In this document: piece by piece, positions 55,694 through 64,000 of the stretch
Layout of the letters: every line of letters starts with the position of its first letter
Numbering within the stretch: the stretch's first letter is position 1
Source: Micromonospora halotolerans
Lineage (GTDB): Bacteria; Actinomycetota; Actinomycetes; Mycobacteriales; Micromonosporaceae
NCBI RefSeq assembly: GCF_032108445.1
Contig: NZ_CP134876.1
Coordinates: forward strand, 1,674,001 to 1,738,000
Reading direction: 5' to 3'
Length of the DNA: 64,000 bases
Notes under the pieces: model-generated
The model's database searches: none
What the model was told of the DNA's origin: nothing
The model's input: the letters and a program-made list of their open reading frames with translations, nothing else
Made by a program: the position numbers and the translations under genes

Positions 55694-56647
55694 TCAGACG
55701 ATGCGGGCGCCGGGGACCGGGCCGTGCGCGACCCGCGCCTCCCGGCAGACGCCGGCGGCGGACAGGTCGGCGGCGATCCGGGCGGCGTGCGCCTCGTCGG
55801 TGGCGAGGAAGACGCAGGTCGGGCCGGAGCCGGAGACGAGGCCGGCGAGCGCCCCGGCCGCCTCCCCCGCCTTGAGCGTCTCGGCCAGCGACGGGCGCAT
55901 GGCGAGCGCGGCGGCCTGGAGGTCGTTGCCGAGCGTGGCGGCGAGCACCCGCGGGTCGCGCTGGCGCAGCGCGCCCAGCAGCCCGTCGGTGCTGCCCAGC
56001 GGCTGCCCCGCGGTGCCGGCGTCGCGGAGCCGGTCCAGCTCCCGGTAGGCGGCCGGGGTGGAGAGGCCGCCGTCGGCGAGGGCCACCACCCAGTGCCAGG
56101 AGGTGGGGCGGGCCAGCACCGGGCTGACCGCCTCGCCGCGCCCGGTGCCCAGCGCGGTGCCGCCGTGGATGAGGAACGGCACGTCGGAGCCGAGGTCGGC
56201 GGCGATCCCGGCCAGTTCGTCGCGGGACAGCCCGGTGCCCCAGAGCGCGTCGCAGGCGACCAGCGCGGCGGCCGCGTCGGCGCTGCCCCCGGCCAGCCCG
56301 CCGGCGAGCGGGATCTGCTTGCGCAGGTGCAGCCGGGCGTGCGGCAGGACGCCCGCGTAGCCGGCGAGGGCGTGGGCGGCCCGGATGACCAGGTTGGAGT
56401 CGTCCAGGGCCAGCTCGCCGGCGCCCTCACCCTCCATGGTGAGGGTCAGCGTGTCGCCCCGGCGGGCGGTCAGCTCGTCGTAGATGGAGATCGCGTGGTA
56501 GACGGTGTTCAGCTCGTGGTAGCCGTCCCGGCGCAGCGGGCCCACCCCGAGGTGCAGGTTGACCTTGGCCGGCACCCGCACCTTCACCGGGCCGCTCGCC
56601 CCGCGCCGCTGCCCGTCCTCGTCGTCCGGTCGCCAGGCCTCGGTCAC
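55694..56647 (-). CDS. ispE: 4-diphosphocytidyl-2-C-methyl-D-erythritol kinase
   Basis: A 317-residue GHMP kinase of the non-mevalonate isoprenoid pathway. It has VRVPAKVNLHLGVGPLRRDGYHEL (substrate side), the ATP loop IPLAGGLAGGSADAAAAL, and the C-terminal GLVSGSGPTCVFLATDE. Start GTG 56647 has only a weak ribosome-binding site; the first 20 residues are charged and variable. Upstream ksgA and downstream ABC-F preserve the actinobacterial order. The 83 bases before it contain no feature beyond an extended coding-like GC pattern. Confidence 0.95.
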   Translation of the reverse strand: MTEAWRPDDEDGQRRGASGPVKVRVPAKVNLHLGVGPLRRDGYHELNTVYHAISIYDELTARRGDTLTLTMEGEGAGELALDDSNLVIRAAHALAGYAGVLPHARLHLRKQIPLAGGLAGGSADAAAALVACDALWGTGLSRDELAGIAADLGSDVPFLIHGGTALGTGRGEAVSPVLARPTSWHWVVALADGGLSTPAAYRELDRLRDAGTAGQPLGSTDGLLGALRQRDPRVLAATLGNDLQAAALAMRPSLAETLKAGEAAGALAGLVSGSGPTCVFLATDEAHAARIAADLSAAGVCREARVAHGPVPGARIV

Positions 56648-56730
56648 GGGACGATGTCCCGCGGGCGCAGGCGGATGTCGAACGGCTTCTGCACGGTCAG
56701 CTCCTCGGCGGGGTCGGTAACGGCGCCAGC

Positions 56731-57609
56731 CTACTGGGCGGCCGCGGAAGCGGCCGGGGCCGACGCGGCGATGGCGGCGAACTGCTCGACGGTCAGTGAC
56801 TCGCCCCGCGCGCCGGGGTCGACGCCGGCGGCCGTGAGCGCCGCGGCGGCCCGGTCCGCGCCGCCGGCCCAGCCCGCGAGGGCGGCGCGGAGGGTCTTGC
56901 GGCGCTGCGCGAACGCCGCGTCGACCACCGCGAAGACGGCCTCCCGGGGTACGTCGGCGCGGGGCGGCTCGCGTCGGGTGAAGGCGACCAGTCCGGAGTC
57001 GACGTTCGGCACCGGCCAGAAGACGTTCGGCGGGACCTTGCCGGCGGCCCGGGAGCGGGCGTACCAGGCGAGCTTGACCGACGGGATGCCGTACACCTTG
57101 GAGCCGGGACCGGCGACGAGCCGGTCGGCGACCTCCTTCTGGACCATCACGAGGCCGTGGCGCAGGGTGGGCAGCTCGGCGAGCAGGTGCAGCACCACCG
57201 GCACGGCCACGTTGTACGGCAGGTTCGCCACCAGCGCGGTCGGCGCCGGGTCGGCCAGCTCGGCGGCGGTGACCCGCAGCGCGTCGGCGGGGTGCACGGT
57301 GAGCCGGGCGGCGTCCGGGCCGGCGAACCGCTCGGCGGTCTCCGGCAGCGCGGCGGCCAGCGCCGGGTCGAGTTCGACGGCGTGCACGTGCGCGGCCACC
57401 GGCAGCAGGGCCAGGGTGAGCGAGCCGAGGCCGGGGCCGACCTCCAGCGCCACGTCGTCCGGGGTGAGCCCGGCCGTGGTGACGATCCGGCGGACCGTGT
57501 TGGGGTCGTGCACGAAGTTCTGGCCGAGCTTCTTGGTCGGCGTGACGCCGAGCCGCGCGGCGAGTTCCCGGATCTCCGCCGGGCCGAGGAGTCCGGTCAC
57601 GCCGGGCAT
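56731..57609 (-). CDS. rsmA: 16S rRNA (A1518/A1519 dimethyl) methyltransferase
   Basis: A 292-residue KsgA/RsmA that dimethylates two adenines in helix 45 of 16S rRNA. It shows [22 protein letters not shown], the SAM motif [14 protein letters not shown] and the catalytic [15 protein letters not shown] (N-L-P-Y). ATG 57609 is annotated; GTG 57600, with better spacing from GAAAGG, is an alternative that loses three residues. Its ribosome-binding site overlaps the tatD stop, implying coupling. The rpf gene often found between tatD and ksgA is absent. Confidence 0.95.
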   Translation of the reverse strand: MPGVTGLLGPAEIRELAARLGVTPTKKLGQNFVHDPNTVRRIVTTAGLTPDDVALEVGPGLGSLTLALLPVAAHVHAVELDPALAAALPETAERFAGPDAARLTVHPADALRVTAAELADPAPTALVANLPYNVAVPVVLHLLAELPTLRHGLVMVQKEVADRLVAGPGSKVYGIPSVKLAWYARSRAAGKVPPNVFWPVPNVDSGLVAFTRREPPRADVPREAVFAVVDAAFAQRRKTLRAALAGWAGGADRAAAALTAAGVDPGARGESLTVEQFAAIAASAPAASAAAQ

Positions 57610-57613
57610 CCTT

Positions 57614-58498
57614 TCACCACGGCCCGAAGGCGCGCTCGCCGGTCGCGGAGATCGCCGCGCAGAGTTCGTCGAGGTCCGCCCCGGTGGTCTCGGCCAAAAA
57701 CCGGACGGTCAGCGGGATGAGGTACGAGGCGTTCGGCCGCCCCCGGTGCGGCATCGGGGTGAGGTACGGCGCGTCGGTCTCCACGAGCAGCTGCCCGGGC
57801 GGGGTGACGGCGGCCGCCTCGCGCAGGGCTGTGGCGCTGCCGAAGGTGACCGTGCCGGCGAAGCTGAGCAGGTAGCCCCGGCGGACGCACTCGCGGGCGA
57901 AGTCGGCGTCGCCGGAGAAGCAGTGCAGCACCACGGTGTCCGGGGCGCCCTCGTCGTCGAGGATCCGCAGCACGTCGGCGTGCGCGTCCCGGTCGTGGAT
58001 GACCAGCGCCTTGCCGTGCCGCTTGGCGATGGCGATGTGCGCCCGGAAGCTCTCCTCCTGCGCGGCCCGCCCCTCGTCGCCGGTGCGGAAGAAGTCCATC
58101 CCGGTCTCGCCGATGCCGCGGACCCGGCTCCGGCCGGCGAGGGCCTCGATCTCGCGCAGCGCCTCGTCCAGGTCGGCGAGGCGGGGCGCCTCGTTCGGGT
58201 GCAGCGCCGCGGTGGCCAGCACGGCGGCGTAGCGCTCGGCGACGTCGGCGCCCCACCGGGACGACTCGACGTCCACGCCGACCTGCACGAGCCGGTCCAC
58301 GCCGACGCCGGCGGCCACCGCGACGGCCGCCCCCACCGGATCGTCGGCCGGCCCGCCGGGAACGCCGGCCTCGCTGACGGTGATGTCCAGGTGGGTGTGG
58401 CTGTCCAGCACGGGCACCGCCAGCGGCTCCGGGGCGGGCGGGAACTCACCGGCCCGGCGGGCGGCGCGCTGCTTGCGGGTTTCGGTCTGCTCGCTCAT
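57614..58498 (-). CDS. tatD: TatD-family metal-dependent deoxyribonuclease
   Basis: A 294-residue TIM-barrel hydrolase. Metal-binding motifs in order are [16 protein letters not shown] (usually GE.GLD), [16 protein letters not shown] and ETDAPYLTP. Relatives have 3'-5' exonuclease activity on DNA/RNA. ATG 58498 opens a 25-residue basic N-terminus not found in E. coli TatD but usual in actinobacteria. It is divergent from the unknown gene at 58592 with about 93 bases between. Confidence 0.93.
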   Translation of the reverse strand: MSEQTETRKQRAARRAGEFPPAPEPLAVPVLDSHTHLDITVSEAGVPGGPADDPVGAAVAVAAGVGVDRLVQVGVDVESSRWGADVAERYAAVLATAALHPNEAPRLADLDEALREIEALAGRSRVRGIGETGMDFFRTGDEGRAAQEESFRAHIAIAKRHGKALVIHDRDAHADVLRILDDEGAPDTVVLHCFSGDADFARECVRRGYLLSFAGTVTFGSATALREAAAVTPPGQLLVETDAPYLTPMPHRGRPNASYLIPLTVRFLAETTGADLDELCAAISATGERAFGPW

Positions 58499-58591
58499 CG
58501 CGGCCAGCATCACACACCGCCGGGGGCCGGCGTTTCCGGACCGCCACCGACTGTTCACGTGCACCACATCTGTCGCGCCTACGGTCCGTGG

Positions 58592-59830
58592 GTGACCGCC
58601 ACTCCCCAGGCCGGCGAGGCCGCCCCCGAGCGGACCGGGCTGCGCGTGACGTACGGCGGCCGCGTCCACCCGGCGGAGGAGATCGCCCGGGGCGCGGCGT
58701 ACGAGTTGTTCAGCGCCGAGGAGGCGCCCGGGTTCGAGTGGGCGCCCCGGCCCGGGGTGGCGTACCCGTGGCGGAAGTTCGTGCACGTCACCGAGGTGAG
58801 CGCGGTGCACGGGGCGGCCGAGCCGACGGAGGACGTCGACCCGCCGCTGCTCATGCCGCTGCACCGGGAGCACGGCTGGGCGTACCTGCACCAGCTCAGC
58901 CAGCAGCCCGGCGCGGCGGGCGACCCGCATCTCGCGGCGGTGCGCGGCTCGGCGGTGATCCGCCCGGGCACCCGGATGGTGAAGGTGCTCTCCGCCCGCC
59001 AGCTCGCCGGCTATGTGCGGGGCTGGCTGCCGCACGGCTTCTGCCACCGGGAGCACGACGTGGCGCACCTGCGCACCCCGGCCGGGATGGCGGTGCTGCG
59101 GGGCGACTCGGAGGGCGGCGACGTGGCGTACGCGCTGCGCTGGCGCGCCACCGACCCGGCGGACTACGACGTGCCGGTCGGGCCGGCGCACCGGGGGCTG
59201 ACGGCGCTGCCGCCGCGCGACCGGCTCGGGCCGCCGGTGCTGGGCACCGGGTTCGTGCCGAGCAACGCCCAGCTCATCCCGGAGTTCGTCACGCGCGACT
59301 TCGCGGACCTGCCGATGCCGGCGAACGCCACCCTGCTCGCCTACCCGGCGGAGGGGCTGGAGGTGGTGCTCTACACCTACCAGGCGGAGCAGCGGGGCTG
59401 GCTGCGCATGGTCGGCCCGCAGTGGCGGCACCTGCTCGCCGCGGTGCCCGGCCTCTCCCCCGACCAGGAGTACGTGCCGACCGGCGACGCGCCCCGCTCC
59501 ACCCAGCTCGTCGGCGGGTACGGCGGCGTCGAGTACGAGGCGGTGGCCGACCAGCCCGGCGGGTTCCGGCTGCTGGCGATGACCCGGGCGGCCCGCTACC
59601 CGGTGGAGTCGGCGGCCCGCCGGCTGCGCCACGCGACCTGGCGCGGGGTGCCCTGCCTGGTGCTGCGGGAGGAGGCGGGCTGGCTGCGGCTGCGGCTGTG
59701 CCGGCCGGATCCGGACGCGGTGGCCACGACCGGGGCGCAGTGCCACGAGCGGGGCGTCTACGAGACGTGGGCGCCGGGAGCGGAGCTGACCGACGACCGG
59801 GTGGTGGATCTGCCGTACCGGACGGCATAA
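58592..59830 (+). CDS. Conserved protein of unknown function
   Basis: A 412-residue soluble protein, no family recognised. GTG 58592 gives VTATPQAGEAAPERTGLRVTYGGRVHPAEE. TACGGT at 58580-58585 lies 6 bases upstream with no Shine-Dalgarno, so the message may be leaderless. The sequence is rich in Trp, Pro and Arg and divides into an N-terminal half (VSAVHGAAEPTEDVDPPLLMPLHREHGWAYLHQL) and a C-terminal half after GTGFVPSNAQLIPEFVTRDFADLPMPANATLLAYPAEG. Several short strand pairs (EVVLYTYQAEQRGWLRMVG, GVPCLVLREEAGWLRLRLC) look like SH3-type barrels. It sits between tatD and metG, genes normally adjacent. Confidence 0.6.
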   Translation: MTATPQAGEAAPERTGLRVTYGGRVHPAEEIARGAAYELFSAEEAPGFEWAPRPGVAYPWRKFVHVTEVSAVHGAAEPTEDVDPPLLMPLHREHGWAYLHQLSQQPGAAGDPHLAAVRGSAVIRPGTRMVKVLSARQLAGYVRGWLPHGFCHREHDVAHLRTPAGMAVLRGDSEGGDVAYALRWRATDPADYDVPVGPAHRGLTALPPRDRLGPPVLGTGFVPSNAQLIPEFVTRDFADLPMPANATLLAYPAEGLEVVLYTYQAEQRGWLRMVGPQWRHLLAAVPGLSPDQEYVPTGDAPRSTQLVGGYGGVEYEAVADQPGGFRLLAMTRAARYPVESAARRLRHATWRGVPCLVLREEAGWLRLRLCRPDPDAVATTGAQCHERGVYETWAPGAELTDDRVVDLPYRTA

Positions 59831-59890
59831 CGGGGAGCGGACCGGGAAAGCGCGGGCGTCCGAGTCGCACGCAAGGGGAGAGAACCCGAC

Positions 59891-60742
59891 ATGCCTTTCG
59901 TCACCGTCGGTACGGAGAATTCCGCACCCATCGACCTCTACTACGAGGATCACGGTTCCGGCCAGCCGATCGTCCTGATCCACGGCTTCCCCTTCAACGG
60001 GGCGACCTGGGAGAAGATGGCCAACCCACTGCTGGCGGCCGGCTACCGGGTGATCACCTACGACCGGCGCGGGTTCGGCAACTCCGCCCAACCGGCGTTC
60101 GGCTACGACTACAACACCTTCGCCGCCGACCTCGACGTGCTGATGACCGAGCTGGATCTGCGCAACGCGATCCTGGTCGGGCACTCGATGGGCACCGGCG
60201 AGGTGACCCGCTACCTGGGCGCGTACGGGTCGGACCGGGTGGAGCGCGCGGTGCTGATGGCCCCGTTGGCGCCGTTCCTGCTGAAGACGGCCGACAATCC
60301 GGAAGGCGTCGACAAGAGCCTGTTCGACGGGTTCCAGGCGGCGATCATCCAGGACCGGTTCGCCTACCTCACCCAGTTCTGCGACGCGTTCTTCAACTAC
60401 AGCGAGAACAAGGGCAAGTGGGTGAGCGAGGAGGCGTACCGGGCGCACTGGCAGATCGGCGCGCAGGCGTCGGCGAAGGCCACCTACGACTCCGTGGACG
60501 CCTGGCTGACCGACTTCCGGGGCGACCTGCCGAACATCACCATCCCGGTGCTGATCATCCAGGGCGACAAGGACAACGTGCTGCCGTTCCCGGCCACCGG
60601 CCAGCGGTTGCAGCACATGCTGTCGGACTGCCGGCTGGTCATGCTCAAGGGGGCGCCGCACGGCACCCCGTGGACGCACCCGACCGAGGTCAACCAGGCG
60701 ATCATGGAGTTCATCGGCGCGCCGAAGATGGCCCGCGCCTGA
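59891..60742 (+). CDS. Alpha/beta hydrolase, cofactor-free chloroperoxidase-like
   Basis: A 283-residue alpha/beta hydrolase starting at ATG 59891 after AAGGGGAGAG. The oxyanion region is VLIHGFPFNGATWEK. RVITYDRRGFGNSAQPAFGYDYNTFAADLDVLMTELDL is the diagnostic block of the non-heme haloperoxidase/esterase group. The nucleophile elbow is VGHSMGTGEVTRYL (Ser), with acid GDKDNVLPF (Asp) and base GAPHGTPWTH (His). Such enzymes are esterases that can also show perhydrolase activity. There is no signal peptide. It is followed by a strong terminator. Confidence 0.9.
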   Translation: MPFVTVGTENSAPIDLYYEDHGSGQPIVLIHGFPFNGATWEKMANPLLAAGYRVITYDRRGFGNSAQPAFGYDYNTFAADLDVLMTELDLRNAILVGHSMGTGEVTRYLGAYGSDRVERAVLMAPLAPFLLKTADNPEGVDKSLFDGFQAAIIQDRFAYLTQFCDAFFNYSENKGKWVSEEAYRAHWQIGAQASAKATYDSVDAWLTDFRGDLPNITIPVLIIQGDKDNVLPFPATGQRLQHMLSDCRLVMLKGAPHGTPWTHPTEVNQAIMEFIGAPKMARA

Positions 60743-60756
60743 TCCACCGACGGCGG

Positions 60757-60781
60757 CGGCCCCGGGGACACCCCGGGGCCG
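60757..60781. terminator. 11-bp GC hairpin between hydrolase and metG
   Basis: CGGCCCCGGGG (60757-60767) and CCCCGGGGCCG (60771-60781) form a perfect stem with an ACA loop. It lies 15 bases after the hydrolase stop and 18 before the convergent metG stop, usable by both. Confidence 0.75.
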
Positions 60782-60798
60782 CGTCGCGCGTCGGGCCG

Positions 60799-62601
60799 TC
60801 AGCCGGCCAGCCGGGCCAGCTCCTCGTCGACGATCGACGGGTCGAGCTTGCGGAACACCGGCTTCGGCGCCGCGAGCGGCCGGCCCACCTCCAGGGGTAC
60901 GGACTCCCACCGCGCACCGACCGTGTAGTCGCCGGTCAGCACCGGGTACGCCGGCCCGCCGTCGAGGTCCTCGACCTCCTCGATCACCGGCATCGGGGCG
61001 TGCACCCCGGTGCCGCCGAGCAGCTCGTGGATCTTCTGCGCGGAGTGCGGCAGGAACGGGGTGAGCAGCGTGTTGGCGTCGCTGACCACCTGGAGGGCGA
61101 CGTGCAGGATGGTGCCCATCCGGGGCTTGTCGTCCTCGCCCTTGAGCTTCCAGGGCGCCTGCTCGGACAGGTACTTGTTGGCCTCGGCGACCACCTTCAT
61201 GGCCTCGCCGATGGCCTGCTTCTGCCGGTGCCGGGCGATCAGGTCACCGACGGTGGCGAAGCCGGCCTTCGCGGTGTCCAGCAGGGCCCGGTCCGCCTTG
61301 GTGAGGCCGGCGGCGTCGACCGGCGGGATCGCGCCGAAGTTCTTCGCCGCCATCGAGACGGACCGGTTGACCAGGTTGCCCCAGCCGGCGACCAGCTCGT
61401 CGTTGTTGCGGCGGAGGAACTCGGCCCAGGTGAAGTCGGTGTCGTTGCTCTCCGGGCCGGCCACCGCGATGAAGTAGCGCAGCGCGTCGGCGTCGTAGCG
61501 CGCCAGGAAGTCCCGGACGTAGATGACGACCTTGCGGGAGGAGGAGAACTTGCGCCCTTCCATGGTCAGGTATTCGCTGGAGACCACCTCGGTGGGCAGG
61601 TTGAGCCGGCCCAGCCGGCCGGGCTCGCCGTCGCGGGAGCCCTCGCCGGAGTAGCCGCCGAGCAGCGCGGGCCAGATCACCGAGTGGAAGACGATGTTGT
61701 CCTTGCCCATGAAGTAGTAGCCGCGGGCGTCCTTGCCCTCGCCGTCGGCGGACCACCACTTCCGCCAGGCCTCCGGGTCGCCGGTGCGGCGGGCCCACTC
61801 GATGGAGGCGGACAGGTAGCCGATGACCGCGTCGAACCAGACGTAGATCCGCTTGTCGGGCCGGTCGCGCCAGCCGTCGAGCGGGATCGGCACCCCCCAC
61901 TCCAGGTCCCGGGTGATGGCCCGGGGCTGGAGGTCGTCGAGCAGGTTGCGGGAGAACCGGAGCACGTTGGGGCGCCAGCCCTCCCGGCTGTCCAGCCACT
62001 GCCGCAGCGCGTCGGCCAGGGCCGGCAGGTCCAGGAAGAAGTGCTCGGTCTCCACGAACTCCGGCGTCTCGCCGTTGATCTTCGACTTCGGGTTGATCAG
62101 GTCGATCGGGTCGAGCTGGTTGCCGCAGTTGTCGCACTGGTCGCCGCGGGCGCTGTCGTAGCCGCAGATCGGGCAGGTGCCCTCGATGTAGCGGTCGGGC
62201 AGGGTCCGGCCGGTGGACGGGGAGATCGCCCCGGTGGTGACCTTGGGGACGATGTAGCCGTTGCGGTGCAGCCCCTCGAACAGCTCCTGCACCACGGCGT
62301 AGTGGTTGCGGGTCGTGGTCCGGGTGAACAGGTCGTACGACAGGCCCAGCGCCCGCAGGTCCTCGGCGATCACCCGGTTGTAGCGGTCGGCCAGCTCGCG
62401 CGGGGTGACCCCCTCGGCGTCGGCCTGCACCTGGATCGGGGTGCCGTGCTCGTCGGTGCCGGAGACCATGAGCACGTCGTGACCGGCCATCCGCATGTAC
62501 CGGGCGAAGACGTCGGAGGGAACGCCGAATCCGGATACGTGGCCGATGTGGCGCGGGCCGTTGGCGTAGGGCCAGGCGACCGCGGCGAGAACGTGACTCA
62601 T
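60799..62601 (-). CDS. metG: Methionyl-tRNA synthetase
   Basis: A 600-residue class Ia synthetase. It has HIGH ([20 protein letters not shown]), the zinc knuckle [18 protein letters not shown] with four cysteines, and [16 protein letters not shown]. The KMSKS-equivalent is [13 protein letters not shown], the KFSxSR variant of this subgroup. The anticodon-binding helical domain is complete and there is no C-terminal tRNA-binding EMAP domain. ATG 62601 begins [15 protein letters not shown] directly before HIGH. Neighbouring rsmI and tatD match the standard actinobacterial order. Confidence 0.96.
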   Translation of the reverse strand: MSHVLAAVAWPYANGPRHIGHVSGFGVPSDVFARYMRMAGHDVLMVSGTDEHGTPIQVQADAEGVTPRELADRYNRVIAEDLRALGLSYDLFTRTTTRNHYAVVQELFEGLHRNGYIVPKVTTGAISPSTGRTLPDRYIEGTCPICGYDSARGDQCDNCGNQLDPIDLINPKSKINGETPEFVETEHFFLDLPALADALRQWLDSREGWRPNVLRFSRNLLDDLQPRAITRDLEWGVPIPLDGWRDRPDKRIYVWFDAVIGYLSASIEWARRTGDPEAWRKWWSADGEGKDARGYYFMGKDNIVFHSVIWPALLGGYSGEGSRDGEPGRLGRLNLPTEVVSSEYLTMEGRKFSSSRKVVIYVRDFLARYDADALRYFIAVAGPESNDTDFTWAEFLRRNNDELVAGWGNLVNRSVSMAAKNFGAIPPVDAAGLTKADRALLDTAKAGFATVGDLIARHRQKQAIGEAMKVVAEANKYLSEQAPWKLKGEDDKPRMGTILHVALQVVSDANTLLTPFLPHSAQKIHELLGGTGVHAPMPVIEEVEDLDGGPAYPVLTGDYTVGARWESVPLEVGRPLAAPKPVFRKLDPSIVDEELARLAG

Positions 62602-62840
62602 GAGCGCCAAGCCTAGTGATTGCCGCGGGACACCGGCGAACCAATAGGGCGCGTACCACGCGCCGACCCCGGCCGTACGCCCGATTTGTCGCCGACACGC
62701 GGCCTGAGCTGCCCGGCGGGCCCGTCCCGCCGGTGTGAAATGAACGGCGTGACCAGCAGACCAGCGGCACCCGGGCCGGGCGGGCCCTCCTCCGCGCCCC
62801 CGGCCGGGGTGCCGCGCGCCGGACTCCGGCGCGCGGCACG
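62602..62840. other. Divergent intergenic region between metG and the membrane-protein gene
   Basis: These 239 bases should carry the metG promoter. They contain A/T-richer patches such as GGCGAACCAATAGGGCG (62634-62650) and GGTGTGAAATGAACGG (62732-62747). No T-box-like structure, riboswitch or convincing hexamer pair was recognised. Confidence 0.35.
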
Positions 62841-63605
62841 GTGGCTCCCCAGCCCCGGCTGGAACCGGCGGACCCGCCCGTCGAGGTGGAACCGACGACC
62901 GGGGCGCCGGTGGACGCCGTCCCGCGCCGGGTGCCGGTCCGGCAGCCACGCTGGCACCGGCGTTCCGCCGCGGTCGACGGCGGGACCGCCTGGGCGCCGA
63001 TCGAGGAGGTGCACTGGGACGGCACCCCGCTGCGGGAGGAGCCGCACCGCCGGTCCCGCCGGTGGCCGCTCCGCCGGTCGGCGTCCGGGCGCGACGGGAC
63101 CCGTCCGGCCCGTCCCCCGGACCCGGTCACCGGCCTGTCCGTGCTGCTGTCGCTGAGCCTGCTGGCCGCGTTCTTCGCCTGGGTGAGCGCCGGGCCGCTC
63201 TGGCTGGCCGTGGGGCACGGCACGAGCGGCACGGCGGTGATCACCGGCTGCAGCGGCGGCGGGCTGACCCAGCGCTGCCGGGGGCTCTTCCTGGCCGACG
63301 GCGAGCGCTTCCTGGCCCACGGCGTGCGGGTCAGCGGGGTGCCGGCCGACCGCACCGCCACCGGCTCGATGCTGCCCGCCCGGATGACCGGGCCGGCCGC
63401 CGGCACCGCCTACGCGGACGCCGGCGCCGGCCGGCACCTGCGCTGGTTGCTCGGGCTGCTGCTGGTGGCCGGCTGCGCCGCCGGGATCGCCCGCGGGACC
63501 GGCGCCACCCGGCTGCCGGAGCGCCGGCACCGCCGCTGGGCGGTGGGCGTGGCGCTGGCCGGCCCGCTGCTGATCACCCTCGGGTTCCTGGCCGCGGCCT
63601 GGTAG
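62841..63605 (+). CDS. Membrane protein with two-helix core, unknown function
   Basis: About 254 residues from GTG 62841. Residues 1-95 are basic, Pro/Arg-rich and disordered. A helix [26 protein letters not shown] follows, then an extracytoplasmic stretch of about 80 residues with two Cys ([17 protein letters not shown]) and [20 protein letters not shown]. Two closing helices are [18 protein letters not shown] and [22 protein letters not shown]. The Cys pair could form a disulfide outside the cell. No family recognised. It is convergent with rsmI (45 bases between stops). Confidence 0.65.
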   Translation: MAPQPRLEPADPPVEVEPTTGAPVDAVPRRVPVRQPRWHRRSAAVDGGTAWAPIEEVHWDGTPLREEPHRRSRRWPLRRSASGRDGTRPARPPDPVTGLSVLLSLSLLAAFFAWVSAGPLWLAVGHGTSGTAVITGCSGGGLTQRCRGLFLADGERFLAHGVRVSGVPADRTATGSMLPARMTGPAAGTAYADAGAGRHLRWLLGLLLVAGCAAGIARGTGATRLPERRHRRWAVGVALAGPLLITLGFLAAAW

Positions 63606-63650
63606 CCGCTCCCCTGCCGTGCCGGGGGCGTTGACCGGGGGCCCTCCCGG

Positions 63651-64000
63651 TCAGCTGTGCACGACCGTGTAGACCTCGCGGCGGCGCAGCCCGTACTCGG
63701 TGGCCACCTCCGTGACGGCGTCCCGCCGGGACAGCCCGGCCGCCTCCCGGGCGGCCACCGCGGCGCGCAGCGTGTCGTCGTCCGGCCGGACGGCCGCGGC
63801 CGGCGGCGCCCCGGCCACGACCAGGGTGATCTCGCCGCGCGGCTCGCCCGCCGCGGCCCACTCGGCCAGCTCGCCGAGCGGCCGGCGGACCACCTCCTCG
63901 TACGTCTTTGTCAGCTCGCGGCAGAGCGCGGCGGGCCGGTCCGGGCCGAACGCCTCGGCCAGGTCGGCCAGCGCCCCGGCGATCCGGTGCGGCGCCTCGA
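63651..64000 (-). CDS. rsmI: 16S rRNA (cytidine-1402 2'-O) methyltransferase, C-terminal part
   Basis: The 3' end of a gene running off the right edge; about 115 C-terminal residues are inside. The translation includes EAPHRIAGALADLAEAFGPDRPAALCRELTKTYEEVVRRPLGELAEWAAAGEPRGEITLVV, the conserved RsmI block (E.P.R....L.D......R......RELTK..E...R..L.E). A small HTH-like tail follows (AAVAAREAAGLSRRDAVTEVATEYGLRRREVYTVVHS). RsmI methylates the ribose of C1402 with SAM to tune decoding. It is upstream of metG as in other actinobacteria but read on the same minus strand with an opposite-strand gene between. Confidence 0.92.
   Translation of the reverse strand, partial: EAPHRIAGALADLAEAFGPDRPAALCRELTKTYEEVVRRPLGELAEWAAAGEPRGEITLVVAGAPPAAAVRPDDDTLRAAVAAREAAGLSRRDAVTEVATEYGLRRREVYTVVHS

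Noticed and set aside
55724..62616. Long plus-strand frames running through ispE, ksgA, tatD and metG
   Set aside because: They are shadows of strongly supported minus-strand housekeeping genes. Only the 3' part from 58592 to 59830 is real.

Overview
The window is chromosomal DNA of a high-GC actinomycete, most likely a Micromonosporaceae member (Micromonospora or a close relative). The evidence is a very strong G/C third-position bias, a conservon (sensor kinase, Roadblock, DUF742, GTPase), actinobacterial neighbourhoods such as rsmI-metG-tatD-ksgA-ispE and glmU-prs-rplY-pth, and palindromes built on AGGAAGGGCCCCCT at gene ends. No rRNA, CRISPR array, prophage or complete insertion sequence was seen. 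Coding density is high and no intergenic stretch exceeds 300 bases.

Layout. 1-10.2 kb: the start of a PadR-type regulator, an acidic conserved protein, a large proline-rich protein whose C-terminal tail matches that of the conservon kinase, a substrate-binding lipoprotein, then the four-gene conservon on the minus strand. 10.4-23.6 kb: nucleoside salvage (udk-like, add, deoA, cdd and a BmpA/NupOPQ-type nucleoside ABC transporter), interrupted by two flavin/F420 redox genes, a MarR-controlled membrane protein, an RlmA-type rRNA methyltransferase and a DUF4272 protein. 23.8-26 kb: small membrane proteins and a TetR gene with two palindromic operators. 26-34.9 kb: a maltose/maltodextrin regulon (malEFG, a GH13 amylase, a LacI-type regulator, a GH13 alpha-glucosidase) with shared CTTGC/GCAAG sites and no ATPase gene. 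35-42.3 kb: a VOC protein, a small acidic protein, GntR, YihY/BrkB, 2'-5' RNA ligase, trpS, a CorC-type CBS protein and galE-galK. 42.3-49.8 kb: sulfate activation (cysD, cysN, cysQ) next to pth, rplY, prs and glmU. 49.9-55.6 kb: tRNA-Gln, a HTH/homing-endonuclease-like protein, a fatty-acid desaturase, TetR, two DUF4383 proteins and an ABC-F ATPase. 55.7-64 kb: ispE, rsmA/ksgA, tatD, an unknown protein, an alpha/beta hydrolase, metG, a membrane protein and the 3' part of rsmI.

The most unusual item is the 782-residue protein at 1261-3609. An N-terminal region resembling the start of IS110-family transposases is joined to a long Pro/Ala linker and to a C-terminal tail (IF..SAWF, D.GW.AA, GLPKR.P.A.LVPG, Y.RG..RG) that recurs in the conservon histidine kinase 4-9 kb away. 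This suggests a previously unlinked extra component of the conservon signalling system. Other points worth checking are a MarR operator overlapping two apparently leaderless promoters, a probable CTG start in the nucleoside ABC ATPase, a 51-bp in-frame duplication in rlmA, a 25-bp tandem duplication that sets the TetR C-terminus, a CorC-type protein without its membrane domain, and the two-HTH LAGLIDADG-like gene directly upstream of tRNA-Gln. All names come from motif recognition by eye; no database search was run.
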